Of a DNA stretch of 64,000 nucleotides, positions 34,720 to 43,239 are shown piece by piece (positions within the stretch are counted from its first letter, which is position 1; each line of letters opens with the position of its first letter). Made by a program: the position numbers and the translations under genes. The stretch comes from Bin87 sp034428455 (GTDB lineage: Bacteria > Chloroflexota > Dehalococcoidia > Lucifugimonadales > UBA3495): assembly GCA_034428455.1 (NCBI GenBank), contig DAOUHZ010000114.1:68629-132628 (forward strand), in the 5' to 3' direction. The notes beneath the pieces were generated by a model. It had not been told where the DNA came from, made no database searches, and worked only from the letters and a program-made list of their open reading frames with translations.

Positions 34720-36413
34720 CCGCCGGAGGCGGGAGCCTGCACCTCGGCCAGCCGGGCCGGCCGGGGCATCTCGTCCGGGTCCGTGGGTATCTCGATGATG
34801 CTGGGGCCGTCCACCGCCAGCGCTTGCGCGAACGCGTCGGCGATGTCCTCGGGCCGGTCGACATAAAATCCGGCGCCGCCGAACAGTTCCGCGTACTTGT
34901 CGAACCGGGGGTTCACCGTGTCCGCCCCCACGTACCGCTCGTTGAATGCATACTTCTGATAAGCCTTCTCCGAGCCCCAGCAGTCGTTGTTCATCACCAC
35001 CGATATGTTCTTCAACCCGTAGCGCACCGCGGTCTCGAATTCCTGAGCGTTAAAGAGGAACCCGCCGTCGCCGTTGAAGTTCACCACCGGCCGTTCCGGA
35101 GCCGCGAAGTTCGCGCCAATGGACGCCGGGAAGCTGAACCCCAGACCGCCCAGGTCCAGCGCCATGATCAGGCTCCGGGGTTGGTAGTAGTTCAACCTGT
35201 CCTGCCCGAAGTTAGGCGCCAGCCCCGCGTCCAGCGCTACAATCGCGTCCCGGGGCATCACTTTGCGCAGCTCGGCGTACACCCGCTGCGGCTTGATGTA
35301 GTCCCCGGTCAGCGTCTCTTCCGCCTGCAAGCGGGCCTCCCGCGCTGCGTTCCAGCCGGCTACCTGCCGCGTCCACTCGGGGTCCGGCCGCAGTTCCGCC
35401 GCCGCCACGATGCCGTTGATTTCGTCCACCACCGCGCCTACGTCGCCCTCGACTCCCACCGCAATCGGGTAAATGCGCCCGATTTCCTTGGGGTCAATTT
35501 CGATATGCACGATGCGCGCGTCGGCGGGAATAAATCGGTTGTCAAAGAACGTCGTCGACTGTCCCAACCGAGTTCCGGCCGCCACGATCACGTCGGCGTT
35601 TCTGATCGCCTCGATGGCCTCTTGCGCTCCCAATCGACCCAGGTGCCCCAGGTAGTTAGGATGGTCGTTGGGCACCGCGTCGGCCCGCCCGTAGGACGTA
35701 ACGATGGGTGCGCCGGTCAGTTCGGACAGCCTTGCCACCGCCGGGTCCGCCAGGCTCCATTCCACGCCGCCGCCGGCCACGATCGCCGGCCGTTTCGCCG
35801 CCAGTATCTCCTGAGCCGCCGCCTCCACCTGCGCCCGGTCTCCGCGCGAATGACCCTGGCCCGTCCGGTAGGCTGTTGGAGCCATTAGGTCCACGTCGAC
35901 CTCCGCCCCCGGCAGCAAGTCGCGGGGAATGTCCACCAGCACCGGCCCCATCTTCCCCGAGGTGGCGATGCGGAACGCCTGTCGCAGCGCGTCCGGCAGC
36001 CGTTCGTTCTTGTTGATGGAAAAGCTGGCCTTGGTGATGGGCTCGAACAGCGCCACCTGGTCGAACTCCTGCGTCGAGTCCAGGTGCTGGTGGTCCCGTG
36101 ACGCCGACGGCGCCAGCACCACCACGGGCGAGTGGGCCACGTAAGCAGACCCGATCCCGTATGTCAGGTTCAATACGCCCGGCCCGTTGGTCACCAGGCA
36201 CACCGAGGGTGCGCCGGCGATGCGGCTGTAGCCGTCGGCCATCAGCGCCGCGCCCTGCTCGTGCCGTACCCCGACGAACTCCATGTCGTCGCGGTCGTAA
36301 AGCGGGTCCAGCACGTCCAGGAAGGACGAGCCGACGATCCCGAAGATCTTGCTCACTCCCTCCTGCCTCAGCAGCTCGATTACCGCCTCCCCTGCGTTCA
36401 TCCGTTGGGCCAT
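34716..36413 (-). CDS. Thiamine-diphosphate enzyme (acetolactate synthase/oxalyl-CoA decarboxylase-like)
   Basis: A 565-residue TPP-dependent enzyme with the usual three domains. The catalytic glutamate is E52 (VGVRHEQGA). The cofactor motif runs from NFNGDGGFLFN to VVMNNDC in the C-terminal domain. The middle domain has the Rossmann-like fold of this family (RNADVIVAAGTRLGQSTTF). Overall it resembles acetolactate synthase large subunits and acyl-CoA lyases such as oxalyl-CoA decarboxylase. No small regulatory subunit lies next to it, which argues against biosynthetic acetolactate synthase. The ATG has an AAAGGAG site 10 bases upstream. First gene of an operon with DUF971. Confidence 0.88.
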   Translation of the reverse strand: MAQRMNAGEAVIELLRQEGVSKIFGIVGSSFLDVLDPLYDRDDMEFVGVRHEQGAALMADGYSRIAGAPSVCLVTNGPGVLNLTYGIGSAYVAHSPVVVLAPSASRDHQHLDSTQEFDQVALFEPITKASFSINKNERLPDALRQAFRIATSGKMGPVLVDIPRDLLPGAEVDVDLMAPTAYRTGQGHSRGDRAQVEAAAQEILAAKRPAIVAGGGVEWSLADPAVARLSELTGAPIVTSYGRADAVPNDHPNYLGHLGRLGAQEAIEAIRNADVIVAAGTRLGQSTTFFDNRFIPADARIVHIEIDPKEIGRIYPIAVGVEGDVGAVVDEINGIVAAAELRPDPEWTRQVAGWNAAREARLQAEETLTGDYIKPQRVYAELRKVMPRDAIVALDAGLAPNFGQDRLNYYQPRSLIMALDLGGLGFSFPASIGANFAAPERPVVNFNGDGGFLFNAQEFETAVRYGLKNISVVMNNDCWGSEKAYQKYAFNERYVGADTVNPRFDKYAELFGGAGFYVDRPEDIADAFAQALAVDGPSIIEIPTDPDEMPRPARLAEVQAPASGG

Positions 36414-36446
36414 TGCAACGTGCTCCTTTGCCGTAGGTCAGCGGGC

Positions 36447-36455
36447 AGTGTAGCA
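36447..36455 (-). promoter_or_regulatory. Extended -10 promoter of the TPP-enzyme operon
   Basis: TGCTACACT on the minus strand, 34 bases before the ATG at 36413. The same nine bases recur upstream of the RNase D gene (51000-51008). Confidence 0.45.
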
Positions 36456-36517
36456 TACGAGAGTGTTAACAATTTTCCTGTGAATTCACTGAAGCCAGCT
36501 CAGTGGGAGCAAAGATC

Positions 36518-36904
36518 GTGGAAGAGAAGCAACTGCCCAACCCGAGCGATTTGGCGCGAGAATACTTGGTGGAGTCGCTGAGGGAGCTGGGGCGAGACAA
36601 TGACAAGGGCTGTTCTAAACACCTTTGGTTGGCGGCACGTCAAGCATCATTGGTAGCCGCCCAACGGCATGGCTGGTCGGCTGATACCGACGAAGCAATC
36701 GACGCGGCGATTCGCAAAATGGACCATCAGCATGGCGAGCAAGCGGGAATCCTGAGCCAGTTCCACACCGCAGAAATGTTCCGCGACAACGCTGAATACG
36801 GTTTTTTGGAGAGGGACGATATCCTCGGATTCCAACCGTTAGTTCACAGGTTTGTCAACCGTATGCTGACGCTGTCTCCCCCAGGGAGAAGCACGGGATG
36901 CTGA
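36518..36904 (+). CDS. PaREP1/HEPN-like protein, first gene of a three-gene cassette
   Basis: A 128-residue helical protein. The GTG at 36518 is chosen for its GGGAG site 8 bases upstream; a GTG at 36503 is an alternative. The HLWLAARQASLVAAQRHGW segment and ILSQFHTAEMF parallel AEKAWCATKRATDAL and RLSQLHGACFY of the protein at 26860-27246, so the two look like paralogues of the same length. Its end overlaps the next gene by 7 bases. The cassette is AT-richer than the flanking TPP and oxidoreductase genes. Function unknown. Confidence 0.65.
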   Translation: MEEKQLPNPSDLAREYLVESLRELGRDNDKGCSKHLWLAARQASLVAAQRHGWSADTDEAIDAAIRKMDHQHGEQAGILSQFHTAEMFRDNAEYGFLERDDILGFQPLVHRFVNRMLTLSPPGRSTGC

Positions 36905-37260
36905 CCATTACGGAGCACGCCGTCGAAGCGCGACTGAGCATGACGAGGGCCGAGCGGAACGTAGCTGACGGCGAGCTGCTTCAAGCGTCGAATCAAGCTT
37001 GGCACGCGGCCAAGCATGCCATCAACGCCGCCGCGGTGTCGCGTAGCCGTAATGCGGTTCAATATGTTTCAAAACGCCGTTTCGTAGAGGAATTGGCCTC
37101 GGAACTGGGCAACTATCACTTGGAAGACTGGCTCGCGTACACTTGGCGATTACACGGCAACGCCGACCAGGGCTTTATGCTGCCCGCAAAAGTTGCCGAA
37201 GGCGTTGCGAAAACCAAGTTGCTGGTTGATCGTCTACTGGAAATAGCCGGACACCAGTGA
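36898..37260 (+). CDS. Second PaREP1/HEPN-like protein of the cassette
   Basis: A 120-residue helical protein with ASNQAWHAAKHAINAAAVSR near residues 30-50 and WRLHGNADQGFM near residue 95, again the PaREP1-like layout. No clear Rx4-6H catalytic motif is present, so it may be a binding partner rather than an RNase. It overlaps the first gene by 7 bases and is followed after 9 bases by the nuclease gene, so all three form one transcription unit. Confidence 0.62.
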   Translation: MLTITEHAVEARLSMTRAERNVADGELLQASNQAWHAAKHAINAAAVSRSRNAVQYVSKRRFVEELASELGNYHLEDWLAYTWRLHGNADQGFMLPAKVAEGVAKTKLLVDRLLEIAGHQ

Positions 37261-37269
37261 GGAACCATC

Positions 37270-37743
37270 GTGAAAGATCTAGCGCAAATGACCGAAATTG
37301 AACTGCTCCAAACTCACGGGGCGGTGATTGAAGAGTCGTTGTGTCAGGGAATCGTTAAGACGCGCAACAATCCCATTGGCGACTATACCGAATGGCTGGT
37401 CTGTGATCGGATGAAATTGAAGATGGCGGACAAGAACCAAAAGGGGTTCGACGCAACCGACAAGGACGGCAAGCGCTATCAAATCAAGGGCGGGCGCAAG
37501 TCAAACGGAACAGTTCCTTTCAGTCCGATCCGGAATCTTGAGCAACGGGCTTTTCAATCTGTAATAGTCGTGGCGTTCAAAGATGACTATTCCATCCGGT
37601 TCGCTGCGAGTATCCCCCACGAGCTCGTCGAGTGTTTGGCGAATTTCAACAAGAGCGTCAACGGTTTCGTCCTCCGCCTCAATGAACAAAAAATCCAGCA
37701 TGATTGCGTTACGGACATCTCCGACTGCCTTTACCCAGTGTAG
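37270..37743 (+). CDS. PD-(D/E)XK nuclease-like protein
   Basis: A 157-residue protein with a probable restriction-endonuclease fold: E41 (GDYTEWLV), D61 (GFDATDKDGKRY) and a Q71-I-K73 motif (QIKGGRK). The spacing fits the E...D-x9-QxK variant of the PD-(D/E)XK superfamily. The remaining half shows alternating strands typical of the fold (SVIVVAFKDDYSIRFAA). The GTG start uses the AGG created at the previous stop. It resembles uncharacterised small nuclease-like proteins (possibly DUF6998 type, from memory only). It is the last gene of the cassette with two HEPN-like genes. Confidence 0.7.
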   Translation: MKDLAQMTEIELLQTHGAVIEESLCQGIVKTRNNPIGDYTEWLVCDRMKLKMADKNQKGFDATDKDGKRYQIKGGRKSNGTVPFSPIRNLEQRAFQSVIVVAFKDDYSIRFAASIPHELVECLANFNKSVNGFVLRLNEQKIQHDCVTDISDCLYPV

Positions 37744-37814
37744 GGAGCGCTACTTTAGGACCCGCGCTAGCCATTCTATCCCGTCCATCCATGCAAGAAA
37801 CCTCCCCATCGCCA

Positions 37815-37823
37815 TGCTATAAT
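37815..37823 (+). promoter_or_regulatory. Extended -10 promoter of the ferredoxin oxidoreductase operon
   Basis: TGCTATAAT, a perfect extended -10, lies 32 bases before the ATG at 37856, with a GAGGAGG ribosome site between. No strong -35 is visible. Confidence 0.55.
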
Positions 37824-37855
37824 GCCGCATCACTCACCGAGGAGGCCTCCCCAAC

Positions 37856-39082
37856 ATGAGCACAGTGGCAGTGGAGGTGGTGTACCGGGGGATTTTTCAG
37901 AAAACCCTGGCCCGGAACATCGTCCGCACCATCGTTTTTGCCGCCCGTAAAGAAGGCAAAATAGGCACAGCTTTTGGTCGCTATGGCGACTCCCCCGAAC
38001 GGAACGGCATCCCTGCCAAGCAGTTCGCCATCGTGTCCGACAGCCCAGAGGAACTCGAGGAAAACCTGGCGGTCTACGAGGCCCGCGAGGTGGACGTCAC
38101 CATTAACGTTGACGACACCATGTGCAAGGGTATCGAGTCCTGGGCTTGGTACGGCTTGCAGCCCATCAACGCCCTCACTAAGCCCGGCGGAACCCTCATT
38201 GTGACTTCCCGCCAGGAAGCCGATGCCCTCATCGAGGACATCCACCAGAAGGACTCCGCCTACAACCTGTCCATCGTACCCGCCACCACCAGTTTCTCCG
38301 GTCTCTGGGTGTATAAGGACGACCACACCGACGTTCGTATCCTTGGCGCTCTCGCCAAAGTTTGCCCCGAGCTGGTCAGCCTCGACTCCATGCTGGCCGC
38401 TCTGGACGACCAGGGATGGGGAGGTTTGAAACTCACGTCCGCCCGCAACTCCTTTGATCGCACGATTCAGCGTCCCGTGGAGCCCGGCGAGGGCAACGAC
38501 GAAACGCCTTTCAGCTTCGAGCTGCTCGGCTGGCGCGACATGGAAGATGGCCTGGTCATCAGGGGTATCGACGACGCGACCGGCTTCCGCGGGGGCTCCC
38601 TGGGAGAGAGCTACGATCCCATCAACTCGCCGGCGGACGGGGGAGAGCAGGGCTACCAACCCACTCGCAACAGCGTCTTCAAGAAGTTCAGCACGCGCTC
38701 GATGCGTCCCGTGATCAACTTCGACACCTGCATCAAGTGCACCCTGTGCTGGCTCCAGTGCCCCGACACCTGCTTCGACGTGACCCCCGATGGTCTGTAC
38801 GACGCCAACATGGAAGCCTGCTGCGGCTGCGCCGTCTGCGAAGCCGTGTGCCCCGTGGCCGACTGCATCACCATGGTCAACGAAGCGGAGTTCAACGACA
38901 ACAACAGCCAGTGGGAGCACTGGAAGCGCGACAAGGACGGCTACCAAAAGTGGATGACCCAATTGATCGAGGTCCAGAAGGCCCACGACGCCGACTCCGA
39001 GCGCAGCCACGGCTACCATAGCCCGGGCAAGTACGAAGCCGAATCTGAATCCGAAGTTGCCCTTACTGGAGACGATGACTGA
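37856..39082 (+). CDS. 2-oxoacid:ferredoxin oxidoreductase, fused gamma and delta subunits
   Basis: A 408-residue fusion. Residues ~1-190 are the gamma subunit (EVVYRGIFQKTLARNIVRTI start), which contributes to CoA binding. Residues ~280-350 are a 2x[4Fe-4S] ferredoxin-like delta subunit with CIKCTLCWLQCPDTC and CCGCAVCEAVCPVADC. The tail is acidic. With the alpha and beta genes downstream it forms a complex that decarboxylates pyruvate or another 2-oxoacid to acyl-CoA and reduces ferredoxin. Its stop overlaps the alpha start by one base. The exact substrate is not determined. Confidence 0.9.
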   Translation: MSTVAVEVVYRGIFQKTLARNIVRTIVFAARKEGKIGTAFGRYGDSPERNGIPAKQFAIVSDSPEELEENLAVYEAREVDVTINVDDTMCKGIESWAWYGLQPINALTKPGGTLIVTSRQEADALIEDIHQKDSAYNLSIVPATTSFSGLWVYKDDHTDVRILGALAKVCPELVSLDSMLAALDDQGWGGLKLTSARNSFDRTIQRPVEPGEGNDETPFSFELLGWRDMEDGLVIRGIDDATGFRGGSLGESYDPINSPADGGEQGYQPTRNSVFKKFSTRSMRPVINFDTCIKCTLCWLQCPDTCFDVTPDGLYDANMEACCGCAVCEAVCPVADCITMVNEAEFNDNNSQWEHWKRDKDGYQKWMTQLIEVQKAHDADSERSHGYHSPGKYEAESESEVALTGDDD

Positions 39083-40299
39083 TGGCCACTGAAACCCTCT
39101 ACCAGACCGAGCGCGAGGAGCTCATCAGCGGTAGCGAGGCCATCGCCATCGCCTGCGCGATGGCCGACGTCGACGTTATCACCGCCTATCCCATCCGGCC
39201 CTACGACACGGTCATGCAGTACGTGTCGAAGCTCAAGGCCGACGGCGCCTTCGACTGCGACTTCATCGTCGCGGAAAGTGAGCACTCCCAGTTCGAAATC
39301 GTCAAGCACGCCTCGGCTGTCGGCGCCCGCACCTTTTGCGGCTCCAGCGGCGTGGGCTGGTTCTACGCTTTCGAAGCCATCACCGTAACCGCCGGCCTGC
39401 GTCTCCCCGTGGTGGCGATGGTCGGCAACCGCGCTCTGGACGACCCGGGAGCCTTCGGCGTCGAGCACAATGACGCCATGGCAGTCCGCGACCTGGGCTG
39501 GATGCTCTACTGGGTCGGCACCGCTCAGGAGGCGCTGGATACCGCGCTGCTGGCTTGGCGCGTCGCGGAAGACCCCCGGGTCTTCCTGCCCGCCGCCATC
39601 TCCTGCGACGGCTCCTTCCTCACCCACTCGCAGGCCATCGTCAACGTGCCCACCCAGGAACAGGTCGATCAATTCCTGCCCCAGTATGATCGCGGACGCC
39701 TGCAACTCCATCCGGACAACCCCATCACCGTCGCCCCGCAGGTTAACGAGGACTGGCTCATGGAAATCCGCCGTCAGACCGACGACGCCATGCGCCGCAC
39801 CAGCGACGTCATCAAGGAAGCCTACGACGAGTTCAAGCAGCTCTTCGGTCGCGGCGACCCCAGCCCCTTCATCGAAGAGTACATGACCGACGACGCGGAG
39901 ATCGTCCTGGTCGGCATGGGCACCCTGGCCATGCCCGTTCGCGTCGCCGTCCGGCGCATGCGCGAGCAGGGCAAGAAAGTCGGGTTTGTGCGCGTCAAGT
40001 TCTTCCGACCCTTCGCCACCGATGAGATCCGCGAGGCCCTGAGCCATTGCCAGGCCGTCGGCGTCATCGACCGTGACTATTCCTACGGCTCGCCCTCCTA
40101 CGGCGGCGTGCTGTTCAACGAGATCCGTTCCGCCCTGTACACCCTGGACAACCGCCCGCTCATGCAGAGCTTCATCGCCGGCCTCGGTGGCCGCGAAGTT
40201 CTGGTGCGCGACGTGGAAGAGATGACCTCCATGGTCCAGGACTCAATCGACGCCGGACACGTCAAGGAAGAGAACACCTGGATCGGTGTCCGCGAATAG
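39082..40299 (+). CDS. porA: 2-oxoacid:ferredoxin oxidoreductase alpha subunit
   Basis: A 405-residue alpha subunit with the pyrimidine-binding domain and transketolase C-terminal-like domain. Landmarks are SGSEAIAIACAMADVDVITAYPI, quoted here as separate motifs SGSEAIA and ITAYPI, then AESEHSQF, which holds the Glu that activates TPP, and RDYSYGSPSYGG near the C-terminus. It is immediately coupled to the gamma-delta gene and followed after 10 bases by beta. The porA label assumes pyruvate; a related 2-oxoacid is possible. Confidence 0.88.
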   Translation: MATETLYQTEREELISGSEAIAIACAMADVDVITAYPIRPYDTVMQYVSKLKADGAFDCDFIVAESEHSQFEIVKHASAVGARTFCGSSGVGWFYAFEAITVTAGLRLPVVAMVGNRALDDPGAFGVEHNDAMAVRDLGWMLYWVGTAQEALDTALLAWRVAEDPRVFLPAAISCDGSFLTHSQAIVNVPTQEQVDQFLPQYDRGRLQLHPDNPITVAPQVNEDWLMEIRRQTDDAMRRTSDVIKEAYDEFKQLFGRGDPSPFIEEYMTDDAEIVLVGMGTLAMPVRVAVRRMREQGKKVGFVRVKFFRPFATDEIREALSHCQAVGVIDRDYSYGSPSYGGVLFNEIRSALYTLDNRPLMQSFIAGLGGREVLVRDVEEMTSMVQDSIDAGHVKEENTWIGVRE

Positions 40300-40309
40300 G
40301 AGTGCCGCT

Positions 40310-41308
40310 ATGACTACCATGACCCAAGAGCTCCCCCAGGTTAGGGGCGTCAAGCAGATCCCGGTGTTCGAGGGCTTCACCTCCGGCCACCGCACCTGCC
40401 AGGGCTGTGAATCCGCCCTCGTGATGCGCCTGATGATCAAGGCCGCCGGCCCCCGCACCATCGTGGTGGGCAGCACCGGCTGCATGTACGTGGCCAACAC
40501 CACCTATTACAGCACCCCGTGGGTCGTGCCGTGGATGCACACCCAGCTTGGTTCCAGCGGCTCTGCTGCCACTGGCACCGCCGCCGGCTTGGCCTCCCTC
40601 ATGCGCAAGGGCAAGATGCAAGAGGAACCCATCAACGTCATCGCCTTCTGCGGCGACGGCGGCGGAGTGGATATGGGACTGTCTGCCATTTCGGCGGCCC
40701 TGCAGCACGACGAGTACAACCTGCTCATCCTCTGCTACGACAACGAATCCTACGCCAACACCGACATCCAGGTGTCCGGTTCCAGCCCGTGGGGCGCCAA
40801 CTCCACCTTTTCCCCTCCGGGCAAGGTTCATCGCATCATGAACCGGCGCTGGAAGAAGAACACGGTTCCCATGCTGGCCGCCGGGCATCCCGACGTCCGA
40901 TATGTTGCCACCGCCTGCGGCTCCTACGGGCCGGACTTCACCAACAAGATCCGCCGCGCCCTCACCATCGGAGGCCCCACCTTCATCCACAGCATCGACC
41001 CCTGTCCCAAGGGTTGGGACTACGACCCCAAGTATTCCCATGAACTGGGGATGCTGGCCGTGGAGACCGGCATCTGGGTGCAATACGAAATCGTTGACGG
41101 GGAGCTGATCTTGAACGGTCCGTCCCGCGCCATCGCCCGCGGGATTCGCCGCCGGAAGCCCGTTACGGACTATCTCCAGCGCCAGGGACGCTTTGCGCAC
41201 CTCACCGAAGAGGACCTCAAGTTCTTCCAGGAACGCATCGACGAAACTTGGGAGAAATGGTGGATTCCGGGCATCGTCCCCTTTGGTCCCCACGACGAAG
41301 GCGAATAA
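40310..41308 (+). CDS. porB: 2-oxoacid:ferredoxin oxidoreductase beta subunit
   Basis: A 332-residue TPP-binding beta subunit. The cluster-binding cysteines are visible in RTCQGCES, ACGSYGPDF and DPCPKGWDYDPKYS. The TPP/Mg motif runs from FCGDGGGVDMG to CYDNESYANTDIQ. The ATG at 40310 has AGGAG 7 bases upstream; an upstream in-frame ATG at 40286 overlaps alpha and lacks a site. A GGGCGGGT hairpin terminator follows the stop. Confidence 0.9.
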   Translation: MTTMTQELPQVRGVKQIPVFEGFTSGHRTCQGCESALVMRLMIKAAGPRTIVVGSTGCMYVANTTYYSTPWVVPWMHTQLGSSGSAATGTAAGLASLMRKGKMQEEPINVIAFCGDGGGVDMGLSAISAALQHDEYNLLILCYDNESYANTDIQVSGSSPWGANSTFSPPGKVHRIMNRRWKKNTVPMLAAGHPDVRYVATACGSYGPDFTNKIRRALTIGGPTFIHSIDPCPKGWDYDPKYSHELGMLAVETGIWVQYEIVDGELILNGPSRAIARGIRRRKPVTDYLQRQGRFAHLTEEDLKFFQERIDETWEKWWIPGIVPFGPHDEGE

Positions 41309-41339
41309 GCGTATTCAGCTTTGCCAGCCGGCATTGTTC

Positions 41340-41364
41340 AAGGGCGGGTTCAACACCCGCCCTT
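41340..41364 (+). terminator. Rho-independent terminator of the oxidoreductase operon
   Basis: AAGGGCGGGT and ACCCGCCCTT form a perfect 10-bp stem with a 5-base loop, followed by TTGATT, 31 bases after the stop. Confidence 0.7.
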
Positions 41365-41415
41365 TTGATTCGATACTTGTACAGTCGTCTATCCGCCCAA
41401 CACCTAAAGGGTGCG

Positions 41416-41443
41416 TTGACCGCTCGTAATAATGTGTTAGACT
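41416..41443 (+). promoter_or_regulatory. Promoter with -35 and extended -10
   Basis: TTGACC (41416-41421), a 16-base spacer, and TAGACT (41438-41443) preceded by TGT. This is the clearest two-box promoter in the window, 31 bases before the ATG of the gene at 41475. Confidence 0.5.
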
Positions 41444-41474
41444 TGTCACGGAACTGACACCGCGAGGTAAAACA

Positions 41475-41963
41475 ATGGTAAAGGTTGCCCTGACATTTGA
41501 AGGCGAAGCCGATGATGTGATCGTTGCGATCCGGCGACTTGCCGTCGGTGATGCTACTGTCGCTGCACCTGTTGATAATGCAACTGAAACGTCCGTGGCG
41601 TCCGCGCCTGCGGAGTTGTCCAATGATGCACAGTTAGACGCGGCGCCCGCGGTTCCCGAAGGTCGTTGGACCATCGAACATGTCCGTGCCTTCTGGGGCT
41701 TCCTGGCCGATGACGCTAGGGAAATTTACAAAAGAGTCGCTGAAAGCGCCGGCTACGTGCGTTCCCGCCAGGCGTTGCTGGAAGAAATGCACCTGACCGT
41801 GCGCCAGCTGTCAGGCCGACTCTCTTCCCAGGGGCACGCCGTTCGACGCATACGCCGCGTTCACAACGTGGCTCTCCCCCATCCCATGTCTTTCGACAAT
41901 AACGCTGACGAGTATCGAATGCTCCCGGACGTCGCTGACGCTATTGTCAGGCTCAACCTGTGA
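41475..41963 (+). CDS. Unknown protein with possible C-terminal helix-turn-helix
   Basis: A 162-residue soluble protein. The N-terminal ~25 residues form a beta-rich start (MVKVALTFEGEADDVIVAIR), followed by an Ala/Pro-rich linker (residues 30-65) and a helical C-terminal domain (TIEHVRAFWGFLADDAREIY onward). The later segment SRQALLEEMHLTVRQLSGRL resembles a helix-turn-helix, so it may bind DNA. It has its own promoter. I do not recognise a family. Confidence 0.6.
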   Translation: MVKVALTFEGEADDVIVAIRRLAVGDATVAAPVDNATETSVASAPAELSNDAQLDAAPAVPEGRWTIEHVRAFWGFLADDAREIYKRVAESAGYVRSRQALLEEMHLTVRQLSGRLSSQGHAVRRIRRVHNVALPHPMSFDNNADEYRMLPDVADAIVRLNL

Positions 41964-42024
41964 TGCTAATCTGCGGCATCCCAACAGTTGACCTTTCCAA
42001 TAGAGTCAACCCCGGAGTATCAGC

Positions 42025-43146
42025 ATGAGAATGGACCCCATCAACCTCTACGACTATGAGGCTCGGGCCAAGCAGGTGCTGCCCCACAACAACTGGGAGT
42101 TCATCGAAGCCGGTTCGATGGACGAGATCACCACCGCCCGCAATCGATCTGCCTTCGAGGCGCTGACCCTGCGCCCGCGTTTCATGCGCGACACCACCGA
42201 GCGCAAGGTCTCCACGACAGTCCTCGGCCAGGACATCAGTTTCCCCGTTATGATCGCCCCCACCGGCGGCCATGGGAACGCCCATCCGGAGGCCGAGTGC
42301 GCCACCGCCCGCGGCGCTGGCATGTCCAACACCCTTATGATGTGCAGCACCTCTTCCAACTGCAGCTTGGAGGAGATTTCCGAGGCTGCCACCGGGCCCC
42401 TGTGGTTCCAGCTCTACCACCGCGGCTACGACATAACCGAGAACTTGGTCAAGCGCGCTGAGGCCGCCGGCTATCGGGCCATCGTCCTTACCGTGGATAC
42501 CCCGGCGCCCAGCCCCAAGGAGCGGGACGTCCGCAACCGGTACGAGCGCCCTGGTGAACTCGGCAACTTCCGCGAGCAGCAGGACCAGTTGGCGGCGGTC
42601 AGCGGCACCGACGAGTCGCCGCGTTGGGAAATGCCCCAGTCGCCGCCCCTGACTTGGCAGGAGATTGAGTGGCTCCGCAGCCTGACGGATCTCCCGCTGG
42701 TGCTCAAGGGCATCCGCGTCGCGGAAGACGCCCGAATGGCGGTCGAACACGGCGTCGATGGCGTGCTCGTCTCCACCCACGGCGGTCGCCAACTCGACAG
42801 CACCTTCTCCAGCATTGAGATGGTTCCTGAAATCGTTGCCGCCTGCGGCGAAAAGGCCGAGGTGTACGTTGACTCCGGCGTGCGCCGGGGCAGTGACGTG
42901 CTCAAGGCCCTGGCGCTGGGCGCCCGCGCCGTCGCCGTCGGTCGTCCCCTCTATTGGGGTTTGGCGGTGAACGGAGCCGAGGGTGTTCACCACATGCTGG
43001 AGCTCCTCCGCGAAGAGTTCAACCGCGCCATGGCCTACTGCGGCCAGAACAGCGTCGACGACTTGGAAGACCGCCTGCTCAACGTTCCGCGCGAGTGGGG
43101 CCCCTTCCGCACCGAGAACGACATCGCGGAGCACCTTCCGTTCTAG
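42025..43146 (+). CDS. FMN-dependent alpha-hydroxy-acid oxidase/dehydrogenase
   Basis: A 373-residue TIM-barrel flavoprotein of the lactate/glycolate oxidase family, which oxidises an L-2-hydroxyacid to a 2-oxoacid. The FMN and substrate motifs are present: QLYHRGYD, the Lys in LVLKGI, the catalytic His and Arg in STHGGRQLD, and DSGVRRGSDVLKALALGA. The base motif reads STHGG where most have SNHGG, so substrate preference may differ. The ATG has GGAG 7 bases upstream. A GTTGAC/GTCAAC inverted repeat (41987 and 42005) lies just before the gene and could be an operator. A palindromic terminator follows. Confidence 0.9.
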   Translation: MRMDPINLYDYEARAKQVLPHNNWEFIEAGSMDEITTARNRSAFEALTLRPRFMRDTTERKVSTTVLGQDISFPVMIAPTGGHGNAHPEAECATARGAGMSNTLMMCSTSSNCSLEEISEAATGPLWFQLYHRGYDITENLVKRAEAAGYRAIVLTVDTPAPSPKERDVRNRYERPGELGNFREQQDQLAAVSGTDESPRWEMPQSPPLTWQEIEWLRSLTDLPLVLKGIRVAEDARMAVEHGVDGVLVSTHGGRQLDSTFSSIEMVPEIVAACGEKAEVYVDSGVRRGSDVLKALALGARAVAVGRPLYWGLAVNGAEGVHHMLELLREEFNRAMAYCGQNSVDDLEDRLLNVPREWGPFRTENDIAEHLPF

Positions 43147-43180
43147 TCGCCCGCGTTGGCAATACGAACCCAAAATGCCC

Positions 43181-43204
43181 AGGGGCGGAAAATTTTCCGC
43201 CCCT
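43181..43204. terminator. 24-base GGGGCG palindrome
   Basis: AGGGGCGGAAAA and TTTTCCGCCCCT form a perfect palindrome between converging genes, with T-rich sequence after it. Related to the hairpins at 26806, 30126 and 51913. Confidence 0.65.
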
Positions 43205-43239
43205 GTTACTTTTGGTTGATGAACCTGCGGATTGGCGCT

